From Variovorax sp. YR752 (GTDB lineage: Bacteria; Pseudomonadota; Gammaproteobacteria; Burkholderiales; Burkholderiaceae_C): 33,448 bases of DNA. Below, piece by piece: positions 24,463 through 32,801 of the stretch. The notes beneath the pieces were generated by a model. It was not told where the DNA came from. It searched no databases and saw only the letters and a list, made by a program, of their open reading frames with translations. The position numbers and the translations under genes are program-made. The stretch spans positions 1 through 33,448 of the forward strand of contig CAMATD010000029.1 in NCBI GenBank assembly GCA_945860785.1, given 5' to 3'. Positions within the stretch are counted from its first letter, which is position 1, and each line of letters opens with the position of its first letter.

Positions 24463-25785
24463 TCAGCCTTTCGCGGGCAACACCGTCCCCCGGCTCTCGC
24501 CGAAGCCGATGCGCGCATGCCCCGGCTTCTCGCACCAGCCGCGCAGCAGCACCGCGTCGCCGTCCTCTAAAAACCCGCGCTGCTCGCCGTTGGACAACGC
24601 GACCGGGCTTTGCCCCGCGCGCGCCAGCTCGATGATCGCGCCGGCCTCGCTCGGGCCGGGCCCTGAGATCGTGCCGCTGCCGAACAGGTCGCCCGAGTTC
24701 AGCTTGCACCCGCCCATCGTGTGGTGCGCCACTATCTGCGCCACGCTCCAGTACTGGTGCTTGAAGCTCGTGCGCGACAGGCGCGAAGGACCGCTCTTGT
24801 CGCCGCGCGCCTTCTCGCTTTCGAGCCAGACCTCCAGGTTGATGTCGATCGCGCCGCTTTCGCGGTTCGCCTTGCTCTCCAGGTAGTCGAGCGGCTGGGG
24901 CTCGTCGGCCGGTCGCGTCCAGGCCTGGCGATAGGGCGCGAGCGCTTCCATCGTCACGATCCACGGCGAGATGGTGGTCGCGAAGTTCTTTGCGAGGAAG
25001 GGGCCGAGCGGCGCCATCTCCCAGAACTGGATGTCGCGCGCCGACCAGTCGTTGAGCAGGCAGATGCCGAAGATGTGTTCCTCCGCGCGTTCGAGCGGAA
25101 TGGGTTCGCCGGCCGCATTGCCTTCGCCGATCCACACGCCGAGCTCGAGCTCGTAGTCGCGCCGTGCGCAGGGGTGGTACGTGGGCGCCTTCGCGCCCGG
25201 TGCCAGGGTCTGGCCCATCGGGCGATGAAAGCGTTGCCCGCTGATGCCGATGGTCGACACGCGCCCGTGGTACGCGGTCGGAATCCAGCGGAAGTTCGGC
25301 GTGACATCGCCCTCGGGGTTGAACAGGCGCGTGATGTTCAGCGCATGGTCGATCGATGTGTAGAAGTCGGTGTAGTCGCCGATGCGCGCGGGCACGGTGT
25401 ATTCGACTTCGGTCTGCGACACGAGGCACTTGCGCAAGTCCGCCACGGTGGCTGCCGGCGCATCGCTCCGCAGCAACGCGAAGACCGCGTGGCGCAGCGC
25501 CTGCCATGCGGCCGCGCCGAGCGCGAAGAAGTCGTTCAACGCAGGCTGCGCGGCCGCCCGCGCCGCATCGAGCGCGAGCCCATCGACATGCTGGCCCGAA
25601 GCCAGCGCCGCCAGGTCGAGCACCTGGTCGCCGATGGCCACGCCGCCGCGAAACGGCTCGGGGCTGCCCACGCGGCGGAACACCGCATACGGCAGGTTCT
25701 GGATCGGAAAGTCGCTGCCCGCTGCATTGGCTGCTGCGAGCCAGCTCCTGGCGTCGATGTCGTGCGTGTGGTTGAGTGCAATCAT
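24463..25785 (-). CDS. fahA: Fumarylacetoacetase
   Basis: Hydrolyses fumarylacetoacetate (or a close diketo acid) to fumarate and acetoacetate. The 440-aa protein has the N-terminal FAH domain and the catalytic barrel. The metal and active-site segment DYTDFYTSIDHALN is around residue 135, ELELGVWIG around 212, and LNDWSARDIQFWE around 245. The length is full for true fumarylacetoacetases (about 420-440 aa) rather than the short FAH-like decarboxylases. No homogentisate dioxygenase or maleylacetoacetate isomerase lies nearby, so it may serve a parallel aromatic or hydroxyaromatic route with the cyclase-family enzyme and importer upstream. It is the last gene of the TetR-headed operon. Confidence 0.9.
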   Translation of the reverse strand: MIALNHTHDIDARSWLAAANAAGSDFPIQNLPYAVFRRVGSPEPFRGGVAIGDQVLDLAALASGQHVDGLALDAARAAAQPALNDFFALGAAAWQALRHAVFALLRSDAPAATVADLRKCLVSQTEVEYTVPARIGDYTDFYTSIDHALNITRLFNPEGDVTPNFRWIPTAYHGRVSTIGISGQRFHRPMGQTLAPGAKAPTYHPCARRDYELELGVWIGEGNAAGEPIPLERAEEHIFGICLLNDWSARDIQFWEMAPLGPFLAKNFATTISPWIVTMEALAPYRQAWTRPADEPQPLDYLESKANRESGAIDINLEVWLESEKARGDKSGPSRLSRTSFKHQYWSVAQIVAHHTMGGCKLNSGDLFGSGTISGPGPSEAGAIIELARAGQSPVALSNGEQRGFLEDGDAVLLRGWCEKPGHARIGFGESRGTVLPAKG

Positions 25786-25803
25786 TTGCCTGTTCTCCCG
25801 GGT

Positions 25804-26610
25804 TCAGACCGCAGCCATCAAGGCGTCGTCGAAAATCGCCACCGCACGCGTCCACCCCGCCGAGGCGCCGCGGATCTTGTGCGGAAAGCAGCTGATGAAG
25901 AAGCCCGTCGGCGGCAGCACTTCCAGGTTGTGCAGCTTCTCGATGTGGCAGTAGCCGATGTCGCGGCCGGCCTTGTGGCCTTCCCAGATCAGCGAGGCGT
26001 CCTGCGTCTCGCCGTATTTCTTCGCGGTGTGCACGAAGGGCGCGTCCCAGCTCCAGGCGTCGGTGCCCGTGAGGCGCACCCCGCGCTCCAGCAGATACAT
26101 GGTCGCTTCGTAGCCCATGCCCGCGCCGGCCGAGACGTAGTCGTTGTTGCCATAGCGCGAGCCGGCGCGGGTGTTGACCACCACGATCTCCAGCGGGCTC
26201 AACGTATGGCCGATGCGCTTCAACTCGGCCTCGACGTCGCCGGCCGTGACCACGTAGCCGTCGGCGAAGCGGCGAAAGTCGAGCTTCACGCCCGGCTGGA
26301 AGCACCATTCGAGCGGCACGTCATGGATCGCAATGGCCGGCTTCTTCTCGCCCAGTGCCTTGTCCATGGTCGAGTGGAAGTGATAGGGCGCATCGAGGTG
26401 CGTGCCGTTGTGCGTGGAGAGCTGCACCAGCTCCACGGCCCAGCCTTCGCCATCGGGCAGGTCTTCGCGTTGAAGGCCGGGGAAGAAGGGCGCGATCTGC
26501 TCGTAGGTCTGATCGTGCGTGAAGTACTGGATCTTCGGCGCGAAGGCGGGCGGATCGGAGAGCACATCGTTTTCGAGAAAGATCGAGAGGTCGACAAACT
26601 TGCGTGGCAT
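25804..26610 (-). CDS. Cyclase family protein (kynurenine formamidase / isatin hydrolase-like)
   Basis: Metal-dependent hydrolase of the cyclase superfamily, 268 aa. The hallmark H-N-G-T-H-L-D-A-P-Y-H-F is visible around residue 70, with GTDAWSWDAPF in the C-terminal half. Family members open amides or lactones such as N-formylkynurenine or isatin. Next to fumarylacetoacetase and an importer, it probably prepares a ring-derived acid for cleavage, but the substrate cannot be named. It lies 18 bp upstream of the fumarylacetoacetase gene and is clearly cotranscribed. The gene is intact. Confidence 0.82.
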   Translation of the reverse strand: MPRKFVDLSIFLENDVLSDPPAFAPKIQYFTHDQTYEQIAPFFPGLQREDLPDGEGWAVELVQLSTHNGTHLDAPYHFHSTMDKALGEKKPAIAIHDVPLEWCFQPGVKLDFRRFADGYVVTAGDVEAELKRIGHTLSPLEIVVVNTRAGSRYGNNDYVSAGAGMGYEATMYLLERGVRLTGTDAWSWDAPFVHTAKKYGETQDASLIWEGHKAGRDIGYCHIEKLHNLEVLPPTGFFISCFPHKIRGASAGWTRAVAIFDDALMAAV

Positions 26611-26646
26611 GGCGGGGCTCCTTGTGTGGGGATGAAGTTTTGGGAA

Positions 26647-27429
26647 TCAGGGCTGCTGCCAGCGCAGCAGCCGTTTCTCGGCGAAGGCCAGCAGCGCGTT
26701 GCTCACGAAGCCGATGAGCCCGAGCAGCACGATGCCGGCGAAGAGGTCGCTGGCGCGGAAGGCGCGCGCGGCCAGGAGAATGGCCTGGTCCAGGCCGCTT
26801 TGCGAGGCGATCATTTCGCCCACCACCGCGACGATCAGCGCAATGGTCAGCGCGAGCCGCATGCTGGCCAGGATGTCGGGCATGGCGTTGGGCAGGCCCA
26901 TCTTCCAGATGTACGCAGCACGCGACATCTGCAGGCAGCGCGCCACTTCCGCGAGGCGCGGCTCCACGGCCGCGAAGCCGTGCACCGTGGCCAGCAGCAC
27001 CGGCCACATCGCGCCGAAGGCGACCACGAAGAGCACCATGCTGGGGTTCAATCCGAAGATCGAAATGGCGAGCGGCAGCAGTGCCGAGGCGGGCAGCGGA
27101 CGGATGAACTCGAGCGTCGGCTGCACCCAGGCGCGCACCGCGGGCGACACGCCGATGGCCGCACCCAGCACCACGCCGAAGAGCGAGGCCAGCAACCAGC
27201 CCTGCACCATGCGGCCGACGGTGGCCTGCGTGAAGGCGAGCAGCTCGCCGTTGCCGGAATCGCCAGACAGGTTGAGCTCTTCGAGCAGGCTCGCGAAGGT
27301 GGCTTGCGGCGTCGGCAGGAACACGCGGCTGACCCAGCCCGCATTGCTGGCCGTCCACCAGAGCGCGATCAATACGCAGAGCACGGCCAGCGAGCCGAGC
27401 CAGTTCATGCCGGGGCGGTTGCTGTTCAT
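26647..27429 (-). CDS. ABC transporter permease (SsuC/TauC type), second subunit
   Basis: Inner-membrane permease of 260 aa with about six hydrophobic segments. The EAA-like loop is VEPRLAEVARCLQMSRAAYIWKM-type, located around residues 155-180, typical of nitrate/sulfonate/taurine importers. The ATG at 27429 overlaps the stop of the first permease gene (ATGA). The two different permeases probably form a heterodimer, which is less usual for this family because most SsuC-type permeases act as homodimers. It ends about 37 bp before the cyclase gene. Confidence 0.87.
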   Translation of the reverse strand: MNSNRPGMNWLGSLAVLCVLIALWWTASNAGWVSRVFLPTPQATFASLLEELNLSGDSGNGELLAFTQATVGRMVQGWLLASLFGVVLGAAIGVSPAVRAWVQPTLEFIRPLPASALLPLAISIFGLNPSMVLFVVAFGAMWPVLLATVHGFAAVEPRLAEVARCLQMSRAAYIWKMGLPNAMPDILASMRLALTIALIVAVVGEMIASQSGLDQAILLAARAFRASDLFAGIVLLGLIGFVSNALLAFAEKRLLRWQQP

Positions 27430-28196
27430 GACAACGCCCCCATCCGCCGCGCGACGGCGCGCTGCAGAAACAGCATGCCCGCATTGACCGCGAAGCCCAC
27501 CACGCTGATCCAGCCCAGCCAGGCCAGCATCAGCGCGGGATCGAAGCTCTGTTGCGCAATCATCATCGCGTAGCCCATGCCGTTCGGGTTGGCCGCGATC
27601 TCCACCGTCACGGCCACCACCAGCGCCACCGCCACACCAAGCCGCAGTGCGACGAACAGGCGCGGCACGATGGCCGGCAGCACGATCTTGAAGGCCCGCT
27701 CGCGCGCTGAGAGGCCCAGCACGCGGCTCACTTCGAGCAGCCGGGGCTCGATCTGCTGCACGGCCGACTGCACCAGCACCAGCAGCGGCCAGAAAGTGGC
27801 GAAGGCGACGATGCCGAGTTCCATGCGCACGCCGAAACCGAAGGTCAGCATCGCGAGCGGAATCAGCGCCACAGACGGGACAGGGCGCAACACCTCGATG
27901 GAGAGCGAGCCGAGCTGCGCCGCACGGCGCGAAAGCCCGAGCACCAGCCCCAACGCAATGCCGAGCACCGCGCCCAGCAGCAGGCCAAGCGCCGCAGTGC
28001 CGAGCGTGAAGCCGGTGGCCTGCCAGAGCGAGCCATCCATGGCCGCGCCGACGAAGGCCTTGGCTGCCGCGCTCGGCGGCGCGAGCGCATCGCTGCCGAG
28101 GGCCGCCGCGCGCCGCGCGTACCACTCGAAGGCACCGATCAGCACCGCGGGCAGTACCCAGGGACGCAGCCGATGGAGGAGGCGGCTTTCAGTCAT
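27426..28196 (-). CDS. ABC transporter permease (SsuC/TauC type), first subunit
   Basis: A 256-aa inner-membrane permease with the family pattern FGFGVRMELGIVAFATFWPL and the coupling loop around QQIEPRLLEVSRVLGLSARE. The ATG at 28196 gives MTESRLLHRL. The frame extends further upstream, but the ATPase gene ends at 28189 and an 8-bp overlap at this ATG is the natural junction. Its partner permease follows with an ATGA overlap. Confidence 0.88.
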   Translation of the reverse strand: MTESRLLHRLRPWVLPAVLIGAFEWYARRAAALGSDALAPPSAAAKAFVGAAMDGSLWQATGFTLGTAALGLLLGAVLGIALGLVLGLSRRAAQLGSLSIEVLRPVPSVALIPLAMLTFGFGVRMELGIVAFATFWPLLVLVQSAVQQIEPRLLEVSRVLGLSARERAFKIVLPAIVPRLFVALRLGVAVALVVAVTVEIAANPNGMGYAMMIAQQSFDPALMLAWLGWISVVGFAVNAGMLFLQRAVARRMGALS

Positions 28197-29046
28197 GGCC
28201 TTGCTCGATGAAGGCGAACAGCTCACGCCGCAACTGCAGGTATTCCGGATGCTCCTTGGTCGTGAGCTGGTCGCGCGGGCGCGGAATCTTCACGTCGATC
28301 ATTCGCGCCAGGCTGGGCCGGCCCGGACCGGGGTTGGCCTGCAGCGCGATCACGCGGTCGCCGAGGTAGATCGCTTCTTCGAGGTCGTGCGTGACGAACA
28401 GCACAGTGAGCCCGTCGTCGCACACCAGCCGCGCCACCTCGTCCTGCAGGCTCTGGCGTGTGAGCGCATCGAGCGCGCCGAAGGGCTCGTCCATCATCAT
28501 GAGTTCGGGCTTCTGCGCGAGGCAGCGTGCGATCTGCGCGCGCTGTTGCATGCCGTCCGAGAGCTGCACCGGAAATTTCTGCGCATGCTTCGAAAGGCCG
28601 ACCTTGCCGAGCACATCGGCAATGCGCGGTGCGCGCTCGGCCGCGGGCACACCGGCCGCTTCGAGCGCGAGGCTCACATTGCCTTCCACCGTGCGCCAGG
28701 GCAGCAGCGCGCGGCCGTAGTCCTGGAACACGAACGCGACCTCGCGCGAGGGCTCGGTCATCTTCACGCCGTTGCGCCGCACCTCGCCGGCGCTGGCCGT
28801 GACCAGTCCGCTGGCCGCGCGCAGCAGCGTGGTCTTGCCGCAGCCGCTCGGGCCCACGATGCAGACGAACTCGCCGCGCGCCACGTCGAACGAGGTGGGC
28901 GACAGGATCTCGCGCCCGCCCAGCCGGATGGTCACGCCGTCGAAGCGCAGGAAAGGGGTGGCTTGCATTGCGGAACTCGTCGGCGAACGCGCAACGCCCG
29001 CGGAAAGCGCGGCGCGCGCGGTGATCGGGGCGGGAGCGGTGATCAT
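28189..29046 (-). CDS. ABC transporter ATP-binding protein (nitrate/sulfonate/taurine type)
   Basis: A 285-aa cytoplasmic ATPase. It has Walker A GPSGCGKTT, the Q-loop FVFQDY, the signature LSDGMQQR, Walker B LMMMDEPFGALD and the H-loop VTHDLEEA. The N-terminus has about 25 extra Ala/Pro/Thr-rich residues before the domain. The ATG at 29046 was kept because it overlaps the stop of the binding-protein gene (ATGA), although a later Met in SSAMQATPF could also start it. It energises the two permeases downstream. Confidence 0.9.
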   Translation of the reverse strand: MITAPAPITARAALSAGVARSPTSSAMQATPFLRFDGVTIRLGGREILSPTSFDVARGEFVCIVGPSGCGKTTLLRAASGLVTASAGEVRRNGVKMTEPSREVAFVFQDYGRALLPWRTVEGNVSLALEAAGVPAAERAPRIADVLGKVGLSKHAQKFPVQLSDGMQQRAQIARCLAQKPELMMMDEPFGALDALTRQSLQDEVARLVCDDGLTVLFVTHDLEEAIYLGDRVIALQANPGPGRPSLARMIDVKIPRPRDQLTTKEHPEYLQLRRELFAFIEQGHD

Positions 29047-29990
29047 TTGGCGATCAGCTTCGCAACGTCGATGTTCGTCTTGAGCATGTCCTGCTCCTTC
29101 ATCAGCCCGGTCCAGTAGCCGAGCTGCTTGTCGGTGACGACCGGGCCGGGCGGCGAGACCTGCACCTTGGCCAGCACCTCGGGCGGCAGCTTGATGTACT
29201 TGCCGATGGCCGCGCGCACCTTCGCGTCATTCTTCGGCTGCTGCATGAAGCCCGCGGATTCGACCAGCGCCTCGCGAAAAGCGCGTGCCGTCGCAGGATT
29301 TTTCTCGACCCACTCGCGCTTGGCCGCGTGCACGATGGTCTGGTTGTGCTCGGGCAGGAAGGTCGAGTAATAAGAGGCCACATAGCCCGCGCCGCTCTCG
29401 GTGATGCGGCTCATGAACGGGTCGGCCGACACCACCGCATCCACCGAGCCGCCGCGCAGCAGGTCGGCATGTTGAGGGAACGAGGCCTCGACGAAGTTGA
29501 CCTTGCGGTAGTCCACGCCGCTGTCTTTCAGCCAGGCGCGGAAGGTCACATGCAGGAAGGCGCCGAGCCCCGGCACGCCGATCTTCTTGCCCACGCAGTC
29601 CTGCGGGCTCTTGATGCCCGAGCCCGCGCGCGCCACCAGGCCGAAGCCGGTCATCGTCTTCGAGGTGAGTCCGCCGCCGGCCACCAGCACCAGGTCGAGC
29701 CCGCCGTCCACCGCCTGCAGGAACACCGAGGGCGTGGGCCCGCCGATCTGCAACGAATCGGACTGCAGCGCCGCCGGGATCGTGGAGTTGAGCGGAATGA
29801 ACTTGAGTTCGACGTCGAGGCCGCGCTTCTTGAAGTAGCCCTCTTCGGCCGCCACGAAGACCGAGGCGAAGTCGGTCACGGCCGTGTAGCCGAACACGAT
29901 CTTCGGAGGGGACCGCTGCGCGCGCGCAGGCAGCATGGCAGTGGCCGATGCGGCAGCGAGCGCCGACAGCAGGGTGCGTCGTTTCATCAT
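29043..29990 (-). CDS. ABC transporter substrate-binding protein (SsuA/TauA/NMT1 type)
   Basis: Periplasmic binding protein of 315 aa. The N-terminus MMKRRTLLSALAAASATA, ending in LPARAQ, is a signal peptide with a twin-Arg-like RR but no full Tat motif. The mature domain has the NMT1/SsuA pattern, for example ILFGYTAV-like KIVFGYTAVTDFASVFVAAE and LQIGGPTPSVFLQA. The start ATG follows GGAGACAAAAGCC and overlaps the TetR stop. The ligand is unknown. The family takes sulfonates, nitrate, thiamine precursors and aromatic acids; the linked catabolic genes favour an aromatic or keto acid. Confidence 0.88.
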   Translation of the reverse strand: MMKRRTLLSALAAASATAMLPARAQRSPPKIVFGYTAVTDFASVFVAAEEGYFKKRGLDVELKFIPLNSTIPAALQSDSLQIGGPTPSVFLQAVDGGLDLVLVAGGGLTSKTMTGFGLVARAGSGIKSPQDCVGKKIGVPGLGAFLHVTFRAWLKDSGVDYRKVNFVEASFPQHADLLRGGSVDAVVSADPFMSRITESGAGYVASYYSTFLPEHNQTIVHAAKREWVEKNPATARAFREALVESAGFMQQPKNDAKVRAAIGKYIKLPPEVLAKVQVSPPGPVVTDKQLGYWTGLMKEQDMLKTNIDVAKLIAK

Positions 29991-30718
29991 GGCTTTTGTC
30001 TCCTGGGGATGGTTTTGGGTGTGCGCGGGGTCTTGGGTCGCGGCAGCGCGGCGTGCAGGCCGCCGACGATGAAGTTCACCAGCATCGGCGCCACCACGGG
30101 GTCGGCGCGCTCGTTCTCGCCGCGCGAGAGCCGTTCGATGCGGCTGTCGTTCAGGTGGTGCAGCAGCGAGCCCAGTGCGAACTGGTAGCCCCACGCGACC
30201 TGTCCGCGCGTGGCGTGCGGCAGCGCGAGGTGCAGCGCGTCGATGTAGGCGGCGGCCAGCGGATCGAAATAGCCGCGCAGCACGCGGTCGGCTTCCTCGG
30301 TGGCGTGATAGAGCTCGCGCGCCACCAGCAGCGCGTAGTACTCGCCCTCGGCGCTGGCGCGCAGGGCCAGCACCGGGCCGGTGAAGGCCTCGATGATGCG
30401 CGGCAGCGTGTGCGGGTCCTCGGGGTCGTTCTCCACCGCCGCGAGGCGTGCGAGCCGCTCTTCGATGGTGTGGCTCCAGTGTTCGAAGATGGCGTGGAAG
30501 AGCTCGTGCTTCGGGCCGAAGTAATAGCCCACCAGCGCCAGCGGCACGCCGGCTTCCTCGGCGATCTGCCGGATCGTCACCGCGTGGTAGCCGTGCTGCG
30601 CGAAGAGCTTTTCAGCCGCCAGCAGGATCGCCTGCCGGCGGTCGGGGCGGCCGGCGTCGGCAGGGATGGCGGCGGCCCGGTGGGTGCTGCGCTTGACGGT
30701 CGGGGTGCGGGCGTTCAT
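29987..30718 (-). CDS. TetR family transcriptional regulator
   Basis: A 243-aa TetR regulator. The N-terminal HTH (ILLAAEKLFAQHGYHAVTIR, then QIAEEAGVPLALVGYYFGPK) is followed by a long ligand-binding domain. The ATG at 30718 gives MNARTPTVKR. An upstream in-frame start at 30763 would lie inside the operator and is rejected. It heads the leftward operon, an unusual place that makes its own level rise with induction. Several TGTACA/GTACAA palindromes in the divergent gap are its likely binding sites. The inducer is probably the transported substrate or its CoA derivative. Confidence 0.88.
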   Translation of the reverse strand: MNARTPTVKRSTHRAAAIPADAGRPDRRQAILLAAEKLFAQHGYHAVTIRQIAEEAGVPLALVGYYFGPKHELFHAIFEHWSHTIEERLARLAAVENDPEDPHTLPRIIEAFTGPVLALRASAEGEYYALLVARELYHATEEADRVLRGYFDPLAAAYIDALHLALPHATRGQVAWGYQFALGSLLHHLNDSRIERLSRGENERADPVVAPMLVNFIVGGLHAALPRPKTPRTPKTIPRRQKP

Positions 30719-30735
30719 GGAGCGTATTGAACGTC

Positions 30736-30763
30736 TGTACAAAAATGTTGTACATACGTACAA
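30736..30763. promoter_or_regulatory. Palindromic operator cluster between tetR and the acetoacetyl-CoA synthetase gene
   Basis: TTGTAC-ATAC-GTACAA (30748-30763) is a perfect dyad, and TGTACA occurs twice (30736-30741 and 30749-30754, 7 bp apart), each palindromic in itself. The sites lie 18-45 bp before the tetR start and 56-83 bp before the synthetase start. One TetR-family dimer pair could thus control both directions. Confidence 0.7.
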
Positions 30764-30818
30764 ACTCTGAGGTCAACCCCCAATTGAGCACGGTCGTTCG
30801 CAACGCTACGCTTGGGTG

Positions 30819-32801
30819 ATGCCCGTTCCCAACATTCCTCAGATTCGCCTTTATCAAAACTGGCTGCGCGAGACACGCGGCCTCTCCTTCGACACCTACG
30901 ACGCGCTGTGGCGCTGGTCCGTGACCGACCTCGATGCCTTCTGGTAAAGCATCTGGGACTACGCCGGCCTGCAGTCGCCGACGCCGCACACCGCGGTGCT
31001 GGCCGAAGCGCGCATGCCTGGCGCCCGCTGGTTCCCCGGTGCCCAGGTCAACTACACGCGCGAGGTGTTGCGCCACGCCGATGCGGCGCACGAGGCCGGC
31101 ATGCCCGCCGTCGTGAGCGACAACGAACTCGGCGAGGTGCGCGAGATGTCGTGGCCCGAACTGCGCCGGTAGGTCGCCGCCGTGGCGCTCACGCTGAAGT
31201 CGCTCGGCGTGCAGCGCGGCGACCGCGTGGCGGCCTACATGCCCAACGTGCCGGAAACCATGGTCGCGTTTCTCGCGTGTTCGAGCATTGGCGCGATCTG
31301 GAGCGTGTGCGCCCCCGATATGGGCACGGCCGCGGTGGCCGATCGCTTCCGTCAGATCGAGCCCAAGGTGCTGATCGCCGTTGACGGCGTGCACTACGGC
31401 GGCAAGCCGCTCAACCGCAGTGCCGTTCTGCAGGAGCTGCGCGCCCAGTTGCCGAGCGTGAAGAAACTGCTGCTCGTGAAGACACCCTTCGCCGCGAGCC
31501 CCGTCGAACACGACGTCGACTGGGCGCAGGCCACCGCGCGCAACGACGCCGAAGTCGCCGCCTTCGAACCCGAATGGCTGCCCTTCGACCACCCGATCTG
31601 GATCGTCTATTCGAGCGGCACCACCGGCCTGCCCAAGCCCATCGTGCACGGGCAGGGCGGCATCCTGCTCACCATGCACGCCTGCGGCCTGCACAACGAC
31701 GTAGGCGCGAGCTACGGCGCCAACAACTTCGGCGAGCGCAGCTCCACCGGCTGGGTGATGTGGAACTCGCAGCTCTCGGGCCTGGCCTTCGGCGCCACCA
31801 TCTGCATCTACGACGGCAACCCGGCGGGCAGCAAGGAGAAGCCCGACTGGCGCGTGCTGTGGCGTTTCGTGGCGCGGCACAAGGTGACGTTCTTCGGCGC
31901 GGGCGCGGCCTACTTCACCAACTGCATGAAGGCCAGCATCGTCGCGAAAGAATGCGGCGATCTCGCGCGCGTGCGGGCGCTGGGCAGCACCGGCTCGCCG
32001 CTGCCCGACGAGGTGCAGCGCTGGGGCTCGAAGCAGATCCTCGACGCGGGCTCGAAGGAGGTCTGGTGGTGCAACATCTCCGGCGGCACGGATTTCTGCG
32101 GCGCCTTCGTCGGCGGCAACCGCGAGCTGCCCGAAGTGCCGGGCCAGATGCAGTGCCGCGAGCTCGGCCATGCGGTCGAGGCGTGGAACGAGCAGGGCCA
32201 GCCGGTCATCGGCGAAGTCGGCGAGCTGGTCTGCACCAAGGCCATTCCCTCGATGCCGCTCTACTTCTGGGGCGACGAGGGCAATGCGCGCTATGTATCG
32301 AGCTACTTCGACACGTACCCCGGTGTCTGGCGCCACGGCGACTGGATCAGGATAGGCGAGGACGGCGGCTGCATCATCTACGGCCGCAGCGACGCCACCA
32401 TCAACCGCCTGGGCCTGCGCATGGGCACCAGCGAGATCTACAGCGCCGTCGAAGGCCTGCCCGAAGTGCTCGACTCGATGGTGGTCGATCTCGAATACCT
32501 GGGCCGCGACAGCTACATGCCGTTGTTCGTGGTGCTGCGCCCGGGCATTGCGCTCGACGACGCGATGCGCACCCGACTCAACAACGCGATCAAGACCTCG
32601 CTCTCGCCGCGCTTCGTGCCTAACGACATCTTCCAGGTGGCCGAGATTCCGCGCACGCTCTCGGGCAAGAAGCAGGAGCTGCCGATCAAGAAGCTGCTGC
32701 TGGGCCAGCTGATCGAAAAGGTGGTCAACCGTGAAGCCATGGCAAACCCCGGCAGCCTCGATTGGTATGTGGCTTTCGCCGCGCAGCGTGCCTCCGCATA
32801 A
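30819..32801 (+). pseudogene. Acetoacetyl-CoA synthetase (two in-frame stops near the N-terminus)
   Basis: ATP-dependent ligation of acetoacetate to CoA; 660 aa, the full family length. It starts MPVPNIPQIRLYQNWL (ATG 30819). Two stops interrupt the otherwise open frame: TAA at 30945-30947 (codon 43, in DAFW-stop-SIWDYAG) and TAG at 31170-31172 (codon 118, in ELRR-stop-VAAVAL). Gln is the expected residue at both (CAA and CAG, one change each). The adenylation loop YSSGTTGLPKPIVHGQGG starts near residue 264, then SGGTDFCGAFVGGN and RLGLRMGTSEIYSAVEGLPE. The catalytic C-terminal SGKKQELPIKK is intact. It would consume acetoacetate from the divergent fumarylacetoacetase operon, with which it shares an operator. 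Confidence 0.9.

Noticed and set aside
24721..27573. 950-codon open frame on the plus strand
   Set aside because: It is antisense to fumarylacetoacetase, the cyclase-family gene and a permease gene, is rich in Arg, His, Val and Asp, and has no family motif. It is a GC-rich shadow frame.
2294..31172. TAG used as a sense codon
   Set aside because: The expected residues differ (Gln, Trp, Tyr), TAG also serves as the natural stop of boxD and of the Crp-type gene, and the same genes carry frameshifts that recoding cannot explain.
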